NCBI GenBank assembly: GCA_024123955.1
Contig: CP099652.1
Location: 1,550,001-1,614,000 of the forward strand
Length of the DNA: 64,000 nucleotides
Reading direction: 5' to 3'
Source of the DNA: Oxalobacteraceae bacterium OTU3CINTB1
GTDB lineage: Bacteria > Pseudomonadota > Gammaproteobacteria > Burkholderiales > Burkholderiaceae_D
The translations under genes were made by a program, and so were the position numbers. The number at the start of each line of letters is the position of its first letter. Position 1 is the first letter of the stretch. Shown in pieces: positions 1 through 9,245 of the stretch. The notes below the pieces were generated by a model. That model did not search any database. It was not told the origin of the DNA and saw only the letters and a program-made list of their open reading frames with translations.

Positions 1-848
1 GCCGAAACGAATGCCAATTGCCCGGCGCTGGCCGGTTGCACCGTCAGGCTGGCGCTGCTGCTGATCGGGTTGCCGTTGAAGGTGAAGCTGGCGGTGACCA
101 CGTCCACGCCGCCGCAGCCGAGGTCGGTGTAAGAGGTGCTGGCCACGCCGTTGACGGTGGTTACCGGCGAGGCGATGCGCGCCTTGCCATTGGCCACGCA
201 CGGCGACGTGAACGCGACCGACTGCGCCGGCGCGTACGGCGTGCCGCCATTGAGCACGGTGGCGGTCAGGCTGGCGGTGCCGCCGGCGGCCAGGGTGGTC
301 GGGGCGGCCACCGGCGCGCCGAGGGTCAGCTGCGGCACCTGCACGGAATAGGGGGCGTTGGCCGTGACGATCGCGTTGGCCACGGTAGCGGTGGCGCTGA
401 CGGCGAAGGCGCCGGACACGCCGCCGGCCGCCAGTGTGATGCTGGCCTTGCCGCTGGCGTCGGTGATGGCGCTGCCGCTGGCCGGCGTGAACACGCCGGT
501 CTTGTCGGTGGTGGTGAAAGTGACCAGCGTGTTGGCGACGGCCTGGCCGGCGGCGTTCCTGAGCGTGGCGGTGACCGTGGCGCCGCGCTCGGGCGTGACG
601 CTGGCGACGGCCGCGCCGCTGCCGTCGGTCAACGCCAGCGTAACGGCGGCCGCGCCGGTGGCAGGCGCGCCGGGAGTTGTGCCGCAGCCGGGCAAGCTGC
701 TGGGCCGGCTCGGATCGATGGTGGTGCAGCCGCCGTTGGCGCCGCCGGAGCCGCCGCCGCAGGCGGTCAGCGCGACGGCGACCAGCACGGTGGCGCAAGC
801 GGCCACTAAATTGTTGGCCCAGCGCGGGGACGGTATTGTTCTGAGCAT
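1..848 (-). CDS. Ig-like (invasin-type) domain lipoprotein, C-terminus outside window
   Basis: The N-terminus is a lipoprotein signal peptide: positively charged start, hydrophobic stretch, lipobox ending in TACGGG. A Gly/Ser-rich spacer follows, then repeated beta-rich segments typical of bacterial Ig-like domains, for example GATVTATLRNAAGQAVAN and a second copy around GGTASLTATVLNGG. The protein is probably anchored in the outer membrane as a surface or adhesion protein. The start is supported by AGGAG seven bases upstream; that ribosome site overlaps the TAA of the preceding TPR-LytR_C gene, so the two are co-transcribed as the tail of the Tad operon. A role in pilus-associated adhesion is inferred from position only. 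The 3' end lies beyond base 1. Confidence 0.75.
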   Translation of the reverse strand, partial: MLRTIPSPRWANNLVAACATVLVAVALTACGGGSGGANGGCTTIDPSRPSSLPGCGTTPGAPATGAAAVTLALTDGSGAAVASVTPERGATVTATLRNAAGQAVANTLVTFTTTDKTGVFTPASGSAITDASGKASITLAAGGVSGAFAVSATATVANAIVTANAPYSVQVPQLTLGAPVAAPTTLAAGGTASLTATVLNGGTPYAPAQSVAFTSPCVANGKARIASPVTTVNGVASTSYTDLGCGGVDVVTASFTFNGNPISSSASLTVQPASAGQLAFVS

Positions 849-850
849 GG

Positions 851-1927
851 TTACTCCTGATTGAAATGGGGGGCGGCGGTGCTGTTCATTGTCAACAGCG
901 CGGCGTCGGGCAAGCGTTTTGAGGTAGCGGTTCTGGCGACTTGGGCGGTGCGCGTGGGGCGCGCCCGTGCCGGCTCGACGTGGTCACGGCCCAGCACCAG
1001 GCGCAGCGCCAGGCCGCCGGGCAGGGCGCGCGCCGGCAGCAGCCGGGCGCGGCCCTTGAGCGCCGCGCGAACCAGGTCGGCGCGGTCGCGCTGGCCGGGA
1101 AGATATTCGATGATGGTGTCGCGCTGATGGTGGCCACGTTGGTTGACGATGTCGACCCCGGCCGCCATGCCGAGCGCGCCGCTGGCCGTCAGCAGGCGCC
1201 GGGTGCGCTCGCCCAACCCGCGCGTGCCGTTGCCGTTGACAATTTGGATGTCGCCGGCGTCATCGTGCGGGTTAGCTACGGCGGAGGCCGGGGACGACGG
1301 CACCGTGGCCGATGTGGCGGCGACCGCCTGCAAGCTGAATTCGTTTGGCGCCAATGGCACCAGTTGCCAGCGCGCGCGTGCCGGGCCGTCGGCCGCGACC
1401 GATTCGGCCGGGGCCGGCGTTGCAGCTTCCGTGGCGGCGGGCAGTGTCGCGTTGGCCGTCGTCGGCGTCAGGCGCGCCAGGTTGGCGCGGGCCTGCGCGT
1501 GCAGCGGATCGATCCGCAGCGCCTGTTCGATGGCCGCGCGCGCCGGCCCGGTGCGGCCTTGCAGAAAGTACAAGTAGCCCAGATTGTTCAGCGGCTGGGC
1601 TTCCCGGGGAAAGTCCGCCACCAGCTGGCGCAGCAGGTCAACGGCCTCCGCCTGCCGGCCTTGACCGGCCAGCAGCACGGCGCGGGCGTTGCGGGCGTCA
1701 AGCCGGTCGGGACGCAGCGCGATCGCTTGGGAGAAGGCGTCGTCGGCGGCGGCAAGCTCGCCGCGCTGTTGATGGAAACGCCCCAGGCGGTACAGTGCGT
1801 CGGCTTCGTCACCACCGTGTTCGACGCGCATCAGTGGCGCCACCGTCCAGTGCGGCCGGGTCGGCGCGGCGCCGCAGCCTGCCAGCAAGGCGCCCAATGC
1901 CAGCAACGGTAGCAGCCGCGCGGCCAT
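851..1927 (-). CDS. TPR and LytR_C domain lipoprotein of the Tad locus (TadD-like)
   Basis: This 358-residue protein starts [19 protein letters not shown], a clear lipoprotein signal with Cys at about residue 18. Tetratricopeptide helices follow (about residues 40-150, e.g. [19 protein letters not shown] and [19 protein letters not shown]). A low-complexity Ala/Pro linker leads to a LytR_C-like module with [18 protein letters not shown]. TadD proteins are TPR lipoproteins needed for Tad pilus assembly; the added LytR_C module is common in betaproteobacterial versions (family knowledge). Its ATG overlaps the TGA of tadC (ATGA), giving translational coupling. Function as a pilotin or assembly scaffold is inferred. 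Confidence 0.8.
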   Translation of the reverse strand: MAARLLPLLALGALLAGCGAAPTRPHWTVAPLMRVEHGGDEADALYRLGRFHQQRGELAAADDAFSQAIALRPDRLDARNARAVLLAGQGRQAEAVDLLRQLVADFPREAQPLNNLGYLYFLQGRTGPARAAIEQALRIDPLHAQARANLARLTPTTANATLPAATEAATPAPAESVAADGPARARWQLVPLAPNEFSLQAVAATSATVPSSPASAVANPHDDAGDIQIVNGNGTRGLGERTRRLLTASGALGMAAGVDIVNQRGHHQRDTIIEYLPGQRDRADLVRAALKGRARLLPARALPGGLALRLVLGRDHVEPARARPTRTAQVARTATSKRLPDAALLTMNSTAAPHFNQE

Positions 1928-2862
1928 CAGTTGCTTCCCGTCAGCGACGGTATCAGGTTGCGGTAGATGTTCAGTATCGCCGGCCCCAGCAGCACTACGA
2001 ACAGGCTCGGAAAAATGAAGAAGATCAGCGGGAACAGCAGCTTGAGCGAAATCTTGGCGGCCTGCTCCTCGGCGCGCTGGCGCCTCTTGGTGCGCAGCAG
2101 TTCGGACTGCACGCGCAGCGAATCGGCGATGCTGGTGCCGAAGCGGTCGGCCTGGATCAGCAGCGTCACCAGCGCCTCGACGTCCTCGACGCCGGTGCGC
2201 AGCGCCAGGTTGCGGAGCGCCTTTTCCTTGGCGCTGCCGGCGCGCAGCTCCAGGGTCACCAGTTGCAGCTCCTCGGCCAGCACCAGGCTTTTGAGGCCGA
2301 TCTCGTTGGCCACGCGCGCCAGCGCCGCGTCCATTGCCAGGCCGGCCTCGACGCACACCGTCATCAGGTCGAGCGCGTCGGGGAAGCTTTCGAAGATGTC
2401 GCGCTGGCGTTTTTTCAGCACGTGGTTGAGCACGACGTTGGGCAGGTAGTAGCCCAGCCCGGCGGCCGAGACCAGCCACACCATTTTGAAGTCGCCGGGG
2501 CCGGAGGCGCGGCTGCTCAGGTACAGGAACACCAGCAGCGGCAAGGCAACGACCAAGCCGGTCTTGCCGGCGTAGAACAGACCGGGGGTCGACGGCGTGC
2601 GCCAGCCGGCGTTGATGAAGCGGGTGCGCACCGGCGAGTTTTCCCAGCCTTCGGCCGGCACCGACAGCTTGGCCAGCGGCGCGGCCAGATTGATGGCCGT
2701 CTCCAGCCAGCGCGCGCCGCGGCGGGTGACCTGGCTGCGTTCCTGCAGCGCCTCGAGCCGGTCCTTGACCGGGTTGGCCGTCAGCAGGCGCACCGCCAGC
2801 AGCACGCCGCCGAAGACGAATACGAACAGCACGGCCAGGAACAGGATCTGGATCAGCGTCAT
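1927..2862 (-). CDS. tadC: Tad pilus inner-membrane platform protein TadC
   Basis: This type II secretion F-family protein (311 aa) forms the inner-membrane platform of the Tad machine together with TadB. It has an N-terminal membrane segment ([20 protein letters not shown]), a cytoplasmic T2SSF core around [21 protein letters not shown], and C-terminal membrane helices ([19 protein letters not shown]). I chose ATG at 2862 over a TTG one codon upstream because GGAG lies seven bases before it. It sits nine bases after tadB. Confidence 0.92.
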   Translation of the reverse strand: MTLIQILFLAVLFVFVFGGVLLAVRLLTANPVKDRLEALQERSQVTRRGARWLETAINLAAPLAKLSVPAEGWENSPVRTRFINAGWRTPSTPGLFYAGKTGLVVALPLLVFLYLSSRASGPGDFKMVWLVSAAGLGYYLPNVVLNHVLKKRQRDIFESFPDALDLMTVCVEAGLAMDAALARVANEIGLKSLVLAEELQLVTLELRAGSAKEKALRNLALRTGVEDVEALVTLLIQADRFGTSIADSLRVQSELLRTKRRQRAEEQAAKISLKLLFPLIFFIFPSLFVVLLGPAILNIYRNLIPSLTGSN

Positions 2863-2871
2863 CAAAGCTCC

Positions 2872-3846
2872 TCAGACCCGGATATGGGTGATTTTGCGGA
2901 TGGCCAAGACGCCGATGAGCATCATACCGGCGGCGCCGTAGAGCATCTTGCGCCCGAGCGGATCGGTGAACAAGGGATCGAGCCCGCCGGGGTTGGCCAA
3001 GGTGGCCAGGCCGCCGACGGCGAACGGCAACAGGCCCAGCACCCAGGCCGACATGCGGCCCTCGGCCGACATCACGCGCACCTGGCCGAGCAGCTTCAAG
3101 CGGTCGCGGATGATGGCGCTGATCGAGCTCAGCAGGTCGGTCAGGTTGCCGCCCGTCTCGCGCTGGATCAGCACGGCGATGACGAAGTAGCGCAGGTCGG
3201 TGCTGGGCACGCGCGTGGCCAGGTTCATCAGCGCGTCCGGCATCGCCACGCCGAAGTTGACTTCGTCGAAGACGACGCGGAACTCGGCGCCGACGACGTC
3301 GTGCATCTCCTCGCCGACCATCTTGAGCGCGGTCGGAAAGGCGTGGCCGGCGCGCATGGCGCGGCTCATCATGTCGAGCGCCTCGGGCAGCAGGCGCTCG
3401 ATGGTGGTGATGCGCAGCCGGCGCGCGCGCATCGCCTCGAGCACCGGCAGCCAGCCGCACAGGCCGGCGAGCACCAGGCGCCCCACCCACGGCAGGCCCA
3501 TGCTGGAGAACACGATGAAGCCGATCAGCGCGCAGCCGCCCATCAGCGCGCACAGCTGGGCGGTGCTCATGGTGCGCCCGGCCTGCAGCAGCAGGCGGTC
3601 GAGCTTTGCGATGCCCGGCACTGCCGCCAGCAGGCGGTTGAGCGACGCATCGCGGCTGTAAGTGCGCTCCTTGGTGATCGATACGGCCAGCTCGGTGCCG
3701 CTGTCGCCGATGGCCGCGCGCAGGCGCCGCGCGACGCGCTCGGCCTCGGGGCTGCGGGTCTTGTTCCAGCCGGTGAACACGCCCCACACCAGCAGGCCGA
3801 CGGCACCGAACACGAGCGCGCCGAACAGGATCAGACGAAGGTCCAT
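2872..3846 (-). CDS. tadB: Tad pilus inner-membrane platform protein TadB
   Basis: This 324-residue T2SSF-family protein is the partner of TadC. It has an N-terminal transmembrane helix ([20 protein letters not shown]), a second pair near residues 90-125, the T2SSF core [19 protein letters not shown], and C-terminal hydrophobic helices including [16 protein letters not shown]. It lies between cpaF and tadC with short gaps, the canonical order. It is expected to transmit CpaF ATPase motion to the pilus base. Confidence 0.93.
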   Translation of the reverse strand: MDLRLILFGALVFGAVGLLVWGVFTGWNKTRSPEAERVARRLRAAIGDSGTELAVSITKERTYSRDASLNRLLAAVPGIAKLDRLLLQAGRTMSTAQLCALMGGCALIGFIVFSSMGLPWVGRLVLAGLCGWLPVLEAMRARRLRITTIERLLPEALDMMSRAMRAGHAFPTALKMVGEEMHDVVGAEFRVVFDEVNFGVAMPDALMNLATRVPSTDLRYFVIAVLIQRETGGNLTDLLSSISAIIRDRLKLLGQVRVMSAEGRMSAWVLGLLPFAVGGLATLANPGGLDPLFTDPLGRKMLYGAAGMMLIGVLAIRKITHIRV

Positions 3847-3854
3847 GGCGGGTC

Positions 3855-5207
3855 CTATTTGGTCACCGGATCGAAGGCGGTGGCCGATACGGCCACGCCG
3901 AAGTTGCGCAGGCGCTCGATGAAGCGCGGGCGCACGCCGCTGGCGGTGTGGTGCCCGTGCACCGCGCCGTCGTCGGCCAGGCCGGTCTGCTTGAAGGTAA
4001 AGATCTCCTGCATCGTGATCATCTCGCCCTCCATGCCGGTGACCTCCTGGATCGACATGACCTTGCGCTTGCCGTCGGTCATGCGTGAGACCTGCACCAC
4101 CACGCCAACGGCGCTGCTGATCTGTTGGCGCATGGCCTTGGTCGGCAGGTTGGCCGCCGCCATGCTGATCATGTTTTCCAGGCGTGTCAGGGCGTCGCGC
4201 GGGGTGTTGGCGTGGATGGTCGCCATCGAGCCTTCGTGGCCGGTGTTCATGGCGCCGAGCATGTCGAGCGCCTCGGCGCCGCGCACCTCGCCCAGGATGA
4301 TGCGGTCGGGCCGCATGCGCAGCGCGTTACGCACCAGCGCGCGCTGGCTGACCTCGCCCTTGCCCTCGATGTTGGGCGGACGCGTTTCCAGGCGCACGAC
4401 GTGCGGCTGCTGCAGTTGCAGCTCGGCCGCGTCTTCCACCGTGACGATGCGCTCGGTGCGGCCGATGAAGCCGGAGATCACGTTGAGCATGGTTGTCTTG
4501 CCCGAGCCGGTGCCGCCGGAGATCAGGATGTTGACCTTGGCCTTGCCCAGCCCCTGCAACACCTCGGCCATGTCGGCCGTCATGCTGCCGTAGGCGACCA
4601 GGTCGGCCAGGCGCAGCGGGTCGGCCGAAAAGCGCCGGATCGACATGATCGGGCCGTCGATGGCCAGCGGCGGGATGATGGCGTTGACGCGCGAGCCGTC
4701 CGGCAGGCGGGCGTCGACCATCGGACTCGATTCGTCGATGCGCCGGCCCACCCGCGAGACGATCTTGTCGATGATCTTCATCAGATGGGCGTCGTCGCTG
4801 AAGGTGACGTCGGTCAGCTCGAGCTTGCCGCGCCGCTCGACGTAGATCTGGCGGTGGGTATTGACCAGGATGTCCGACACCGTCGGGTCTTCCAGCAGCG
4901 GCTCGAGCGGACCGAAGCCGAGCATCTCGTTCTGGATGTCGCGCGTGAGCGTCTTGCGCTCGGCGTCGTTGATGACGACGGCGTCCTCCTCGAGCAGCTT
5001 TTCGACCAGGTTGCGCAGTTCGATGCGGATCTGGTCCTGGCTCAGTCGCTGCATGCTTTCGAGGTCGACCCGGTCGAGCAGCTGCGCGTGCAGGCGCTGC
5101 TTGAGCTTTTGGTAGGCGCGGTTGTCGATGGCGACGGCGCGCTGGCCGGCCACGCGGGTTTCGCCGCTTTCGAGCCGTTCGCGCAGGGAGATGGGAGGTG
5201 TGGACAT
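3855..5207 (-). CDS. cpaF: Tad pilus assembly ATPase CpaF/TadA
   Basis: This secretion NTPase of the VirB11/PulE class (450 aa) powers pilus assembly. Visible features are the N-terminal regulatory region ending in [19 protein letters not shown], Walker [10 protein letters not shown] at residues 231-239, the Asp-box region TVEDAAEL, a Walker B-like segment [19 protein letters not shown], and the His box [15 protein letters not shown]. All ATPase motifs are intact. Length is normal for CpaF. It acts in the cytoplasm docked on TadB/TadC and follows cpaE by 31 bases. Confidence 0.96.
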   Translation of the reverse strand: MSTPPISLRERLESGETRVAGQRAVAIDNRAYQKLKQRLHAQLLDRVDLESMQRLSQDQIRIELRNLVEKLLEEDAVVINDAERKTLTRDIQNEMLGFGPLEPLLEDPTVSDILVNTHRQIYVERRGKLELTDVTFSDDAHLMKIIDKIVSRVGRRIDESSPMVDARLPDGSRVNAIIPPLAIDGPIMSIRRFSADPLRLADLVAYGSMTADMAEVLQGLGKAKVNILISGGTGSGKTTMLNVISGFIGRTERIVTVEDAAELQLQQPHVVRLETRPPNIEGKGEVSQRALVRNALRMRPDRIILGEVRGAEALDMLGAMNTGHEGSMATIHANTPRDALTRLENMISMAAANLPTKAMRQQISSAVGVVVQVSRMTDGKRKVMSIQEVTGMEGEMITMQEIFTFKQTGLADDGAVHGHHTASGVRPRFIERLRNFGVAVSATAFDPVTK

Positions 5208-5238
5208 GGTCGTTTAGCCTTGGTGAGGGGGCGCGCCG

Positions 5239-6411
5239 TCAGGCTTTGCGCGCACGCAGTTTGGACAGCCAGCCGCCGCCCTGCTGCTCGGGCGCGGCCT
5301 CGCCGCTGAGCTTGCGCGACAGTTCGACCAGCGCCACGCTCAGCGGACTGGCCGGCGCCAGCTGGATCACCGGCACGCCCTGGTTGACCGAGCGGGCGGC
5401 GGCGTCGTAGTGGTTCGGCATGGTGATGCTGACATCGGTGTCGAATGCGCCTTCGAGGTCCTTGAGCTTGATTTCGCCGCCCTTGTCGTGGCGGTTGACG
5501 ATGACGCTGATCTTGTCCTTGCCGTATTCGAGCGAGCGGAACACGTTGAGCATGCGCTTGCCGTCGCGAATGTAGGGCAGGGTCGTTTGCAGCACCGGAT
5601 AGATCTGGTCTGCGTGGTCGAGCGCGCGGATGGTCACCGCGTCGAGGCTGCGGCCGACGTCGAGCAGCACGAAGTCGTAGTGGCGCCGCGCCAGCTTGAG
5701 GATGGCGTCGATGTGGTCGGGCTTGACGTCGTTGGCGTGGGTCGGGTCCGACGGCGCGGCCAGCACGCCGTAGTTGGGCGTGACGTTGAGCATGCTCGAG
5801 GCCAGGAACGACGGGTCGAGCCGGTGGATCTGCTGGGCCACGTCGCTCAGGGTCGCCAGCGGCTTGTGGTCGGAGACGAACAGCGATGCGTCGCCGAACT
5901 GCAGGTTCATGTCGATCAGCGCGACCTTGTATTTGCCGCTGGCCGCCAGCGCGTAGCCGAGGTTGGTGGCCAGGAAGGTGGCGCCGCTGCCGCCCTTGCA
6001 CGAGATGAAGGCGAACACCTTGCCGTTGGCCTGGCTGCGGCGCTCGAGCTTTTCGCCGATGCGTTCGATGGCCGTGTTCAGGGTGGCGCTGGTGGCCGGC
6101 GACGGCAGCACCTCGCGTACGCCGGCGCGCATGGCCTGCATCAGGAACTCGGGGTCGCGCGCTTCGCACAGGGCCACGCAGGCGATGCGCGGATGCTGCG
6201 CCGAGAAGCGCTCGAGCAGCTCGAGGTCGCCGTCATCGACCGACGGGCGGTCGATCACCAGCACGTCCGGCAACTGTTCGTCGCCCAGCATCGACAGGCG
6301 CGCCACGCCGCCGCCAAGATGGTCGACCTCGTCGGAGGGCGAGCGCGCGCGCAGCATGCGCATCACGTCGGCCAGGTGCCGCTCATCGCGGGAAATGACA
6401 GCTATCTTCAA
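5239..6411 (-). CDS. cpaE: Pilus localisation ATPase-like protein CpaE/TadZ
   Basis: The N-terminal about 120 residues resemble a receiver domain (VLVIDRPSVDDGDLELLERF), followed by a MinD/ParA-like fold. The expected deviant Walker A is SCKGGSGATF at residues 138-147: the P-loop lysine is replaced by alanine, as in several TadZ proteins, so ATP hydrolysis may be weak or absent. TadZ proteins mark the cell pole for Tad assembly (family knowledge). The start is TTG: AGGAA lies six bases upstream, no nearby in-frame ATG exists, and MKIAVISRDERHL matches family N-termini. Confidence 0.9.
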   Translation of the reverse strand: MKIAVISRDERHLADVMRMLRARSPSDEVDHLGGGVARLSMLGDEQLPDVLVIDRPSVDDGDLELLERFSAQHPRIACVALCEARDPEFLMQAMRAGVREVLPSPATSATLNTAIERIGEKLERRSQANGKVFAFISCKGGSGATFLATNLGYALAASGKYKVALIDMNLQFGDASLFVSDHKPLATLSDVAQQIHRLDPSFLASSMLNVTPNYGVLAAPSDPTHANDVKPDHIDAILKLARRHYDFVLLDVGRSLDAVTIRALDHADQIYPVLQTTLPYIRDGKRMLNVFRSLEYGKDKISVIVNRHDKGGEIKLKDLEGAFDTDVSITMPNHYDAAARSVNQGVPVIQLAPASPLSVALVELSRKLSGEAAPEQQGGGWLSKLRARKA

Positions 6412-6446
6412 TTTGGTTCCTGCTCGCTGGTGGGTGGGTCGGCCGG

Positions 6447-6740
6447 TTACCTGATGCCGGAACCGATGGTGGGGCCGCTTTGCTGCAAGTCCTGCGTCGT
6501 AAAGGAACGCTGGTAGTTCTCGTAGGCCGCCGCCGCCGCTTTCGCGTCGAGGCCGTTGACGGGGCGGCGGTCGTTGGCGGCGCCCGGGTCGAGCGTTTGC
6601 TGGGCCACGGCGGTCCGCACGCTGGCGCCAAACTGGCGGTCGATGTTGGGTGCGTTGGCGCAGGCCGACAGCGCGCCGGCGGCCGTTAGGGCCAGCAGAC
6701 GGGCGCCGGCGCGGCGCAGCGAAGTTGGGTTCAGTGGCAT
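6447..6740 (-). CDS. Small Tad-locus lipoprotein
   Basis: This 97-residue protein starts with an Arg-rich N-region, a hydrophobic core and a lipobox (LSACAN), predicting an outer-membrane lipoprotein. The mature part carries FGASVRTAVAQQTLDPGA, a pattern I associate with small pilus-assembly lipoproteins found between cpaC and cpaE in betaproteobacterial Tad loci, where alphaproteobacteria encode CpaD. No enzymatic motif is visible. It sits eight bases downstream of cpaC. It may act as a secretin pilotin; this is inferred from place and lipidation. Confidence 0.75.
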   Translation of the reverse strand: MPLNPTSLRRAGARLLALTAAGALSACANAPNIDRQFGASVRTAVAQQTLDPGAANDRRPVNGLDAKAAAAAYENYQRSFTTQDLQQSGPTIGSGIR

Positions 6741-6748
6741 GGGGCGTC

Positions 6749-8302
6749 CTATTTCACGTCGAAGCCGGCAGGGCCGGGCTGTGCTGGCTGGGCCGGCGGC
6801 GCGCCGCCTTCGAGCTTGCCCCGCAAGAAGAAGTCGGCGCGGCTCGGTTCGCTGTAGCCATCGGTCGGCAGTTTGGGGTTGGGCGGCAGCGGCTTGGCCA
6901 GGTGCGGCGTGACGATGAACACCAGTTCGGTGCGGTCGCTCTGGAAATCGCTGCTGCGGAACAGCGCGCCCAGCACGGGAATCTCGCCCAGTCCCGGGAA
7001 GGCCTTGATGTTGGTGGTGACGTTGTTCTTGATCAGGCCGCCGATAGCGAAGCTCTGGCCGTCGTACAGCTGCACCGTGGTGCTGGCGCGGCGCGTGGTG
7101 AACGACGGCAGCACGGCGGTGGAGGCGCTGTTGCCGCTGGTGATGCCGACGCCTTCGCGGTTCAGCTCGGACACCTCTGGCGAGACCTTCAGGTTGATGC
7201 GCCCGCCCTCGAGCACGGTCGGAGTGAACCTGACGGCCACCCCGTATTCCTTTTCCTCGAGCGTGATGGTGGGGACGCCGGTGCCGCTGTTCTGCGATAC
7301 CGGAATAAAGATCTTGCCCCCGGCCAGGAAGCTGGCCTCCTGGCCGCTGATGGCCATGACGGTCGGCTCGGCCAGGATCTTGACCAGGCCGTCGCTCTTT
7401 TGCGCGTCGAAGGTGAGGAACTTGCCGTTCTTGCCGTTGAAGGCGTCGAGCTTGCCGGGATTGCCGCTGAGCAGATTGCTCAGCAGGGTGTAGGTCCAGC
7501 TGCCGCTGTTGCCCACCAGGCCGACGCTGGCGCCGAGCTGGTCGACCAGGCTTTTGGAGATCTCGGCGATGCGCACCTCCAGCATCACCTGTTGTGGCGC
7601 CGCCACGGCCAGCATATTGATCACGCGCCCGCCGGCGCCGCCCGGTGAGGCCGCGGATGTCGCGCTGGCGCCCGGCGTGGCCGCCGACAGCAGCGAGGCC
7701 GGATCGGCGCCGCCCGCCGCCGGCGCGGCCGCAGCAGGCGCAACGGCACCCGCGCCGGAACGGCTGTTGCGCTGCAAATAGGCGCCGGCCACCGACACGA
7801 TCTGGGCCGCCTTGACTGAGTCGCTGACCACGCCCGACAGGATCAGCGCGCCGCCGGAGACGGTGATGCGGATGTCTTTCTCGGTCGGGAACAGTTGGTC
7901 GAACTGCTGGCGCAACGCGGTGCTGTCGAGGCCGACGACGATGTCGATGATGGTGGCCTGGTTGGCCTTGTTCCACAGGATCAGGTTGGTCGAACCGGTC
8001 GATTTACCCAGCAAATACACTTCGCTCGGATTGAGCAGGATCACGTCGGCCACCTTGGCGTCGCCGACGGCCAGCCGCGCCACCGGATAGGGCAGGTGCA
8101 TCAGGGTCGACTTGCCTTCGGACAAGGTCATCAGCGCGGCCAGTTCGGTGCCGCGCGCGGCGGTGAGGGCGGGGGCGGAAGCGATGGGCGCGGGGGCCGC
8201 GTTCGCTAGTGCCGGCAGCGCGCACAGCACGGCCAGGGCGGCGCACGCCAGCAGCGGGAGACGGGAGGGCGCCGGCCGGGCCGCGCGCGTGGTTGCAGTC
8301 AT
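6749..8302 (-). CDS. cpaC: Tad pilus outer-membrane secretin CpaC/RcpA
   Basis: This secretin (517 aa) forms the outer-membrane channel for the Flp pilus. After a signal peptide come a pilus-specific N-domain (GKSTLMHLPYPVARLAVGDA), a BON-like segment (IRITVSGGALILSGVVSDS), an Ala/Gly-rich insert near residues 185-225 and the secretin core ending VLGALFRSSDFQSDRTELVFIVTPHL, a diagnostic signature. The tail is Pro-rich. The ATG at 8302 is preferred to a TTG one codon earlier. The gene lies in an operon with cpaB upstream. Confidence 0.95.
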   Translation of the reverse strand: MTATTRAARPAPSRLPLLACAALAVLCALPALANAAPAPIASAPALTAARGTELAALMTLSEGKSTLMHLPYPVARLAVGDAKVADVILLNPSEVYLLGKSTGSTNLILWNKANQATIIDIVVGLDSTALRQQFDQLFPTEKDIRITVSGGALILSGVVSDSVKAAQIVSVAGAYLQRNSRSGAGAVAPAAAAPAAGGADPASLLSAATPGASATSAASPGGAGGRVINMLAVAAPQQVMLEVRIAEISKSLVDQLGASVGLVGNSGSWTYTLLSNLLSGNPGKLDAFNGKNGKFLTFDAQKSDGLVKILAEPTVMAISGQEASFLAGGKIFIPVSQNSGTGVPTITLEEKEYGVAVRFTPTVLEGGRINLKVSPEVSELNREGVGITSGNSASTAVLPSFTTRRASTTVQLYDGQSFAIGGLIKNNVTTNIKAFPGLGEIPVLGALFRSSDFQSDRTELVFIVTPHLAKPLPPNPKLPTDGYSEPSRADFFLRGKLEGGAPPAQPAQPGPAGFDVK

Positions 8303-8334
8303 CAAGGCTATCTCTCTGGTGAGGGCTGTATCGT

Positions 8335-9189
8335 TTAGAACTGCTGGGAACTGCGGTCGAGGCCTTTGATCATTTCCACCTTGTCGCCGGCCGGCGCGGG
8401 CCGCGGCGCGGCCGGTCGTGGCGCAGCGGCTGCCGGGGCCGGTGCCGGCGCTGGCGCGTGCGCCACCGGCTGTGGTTTGCCCTCGTCGAGCAGGCTGCTC
8501 TTGGTGGCGCCCTCGGTGTTGGCCGACAGCGGATCGATCTGGTTGCGCAGCACCAGCGACAGGGTGCCGACGCTGCGCGCCAGGTCGAGCTTTTCAACCT
8601 GCTCCGGCGTCAGCTCCAACGTCACGGCGTTGACCACCTTGGGCTTGGTGTCGTCGCGGTTCGATTCCTGCGCGATGGCCAGCACCAGGATGCGTTCGAG
8701 CACGATCTTGGAGATCGCCTGTTCGCGCGCGCCGTTGTCGCCGCCGCTGTCGCTCTGGGTGTTGACCAGGATGTCAACGAAGTTGCCCGGCAGCGCGAAG
8801 CCGGCCACGCCGACCACGTCGTTGACGCGCACCGTCATGGCGCGCTTGCCGGCCGCCACCACGGCCGACAGGCCGCCGCTGGTGCCGGCCGGGGCCAGCT
8901 TGCTTTCCATCAGCGGCTCGCCGCGCAGGATGTTGGTGCGCGTGATGCGGCCTTCGAGCGACTTGGCGTCGACGATGGCGCCGGGCGGCATCGAGTTCAC
9001 CGGCCAGTCGACCATGTGGATCAGTTCGGGCGCGACGCGGGTGCCCATGCCGATGTCGATCAGCGCCACGGCGACCTTGTTGCTGTTGCTGGCCGACTGG
9101 CCGGCGATCCACTGCGCGGCCAGCACCACCGCCGCCAGCGCCATCACCAGCGCCACCGCTATCATCGTCAAGGCCCGCGTATTTCTCAT
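8335..9189 (-). CDS. cpaB: Flp pilus assembly protein CpaB/RcpC
   Basis: This 284-residue periplasmic protein has one N-terminal membrane anchor (ALTMIAVALVMALAAVVLAA) and a SAF-type domain (IGMGTRVAPELIHMVDWPV, then RITRTNILRGEPLMESKLA). A CpaB C-terminal module has FVDILVNTQ and ERILVLAI, and the tail is Pro/Ala-rich (about residues 235-270). CpaB is thought to connect the secretin with peptidoglycan and the inner-membrane complex. The upstream open extension has no initiation signal; I took MRNTRALTM as the start. Confidence 0.92.
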   Translation of the reverse strand: MRNTRALTMIAVALVMALAAVVLAAQWIAGQSASNSNKVAVALIDIGMGTRVAPELIHMVDWPVNSMPPGAIVDAKSLEGRITRTNILRGEPLMESKLAPAGTSGGLSAVVAAGKRAMTVRVNDVVGVAGFALPGNFVDILVNTQSDSGGDNGAREQAISKIVLERILVLAIAQESNRDDTKPKVVNAVTLELTPEQVEKLDLARSVGTLSLVLRNQIDPLSANTEGATKSSLLDEGKPQPVAHAPAPAPAPAAAAPRPAAPRPAPAGDKVEMIKGLDRSSQQF

Positions 9190-9245
9190 GCTGTGCTTTC
9201 GTGGTGTGATTCGTCGTTGTTGCGTGCCGGGCGTCCTGCCGCCGG

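Noticed and set aside
1345..4593. Very long open frame on the plus strand across the tadB/tadC region
   Set aside because: It is antisense to well-recognised tad genes; its protein is Arg/Ala/Gln-rich without any domain, the usual product of high-G+C reverse frames.
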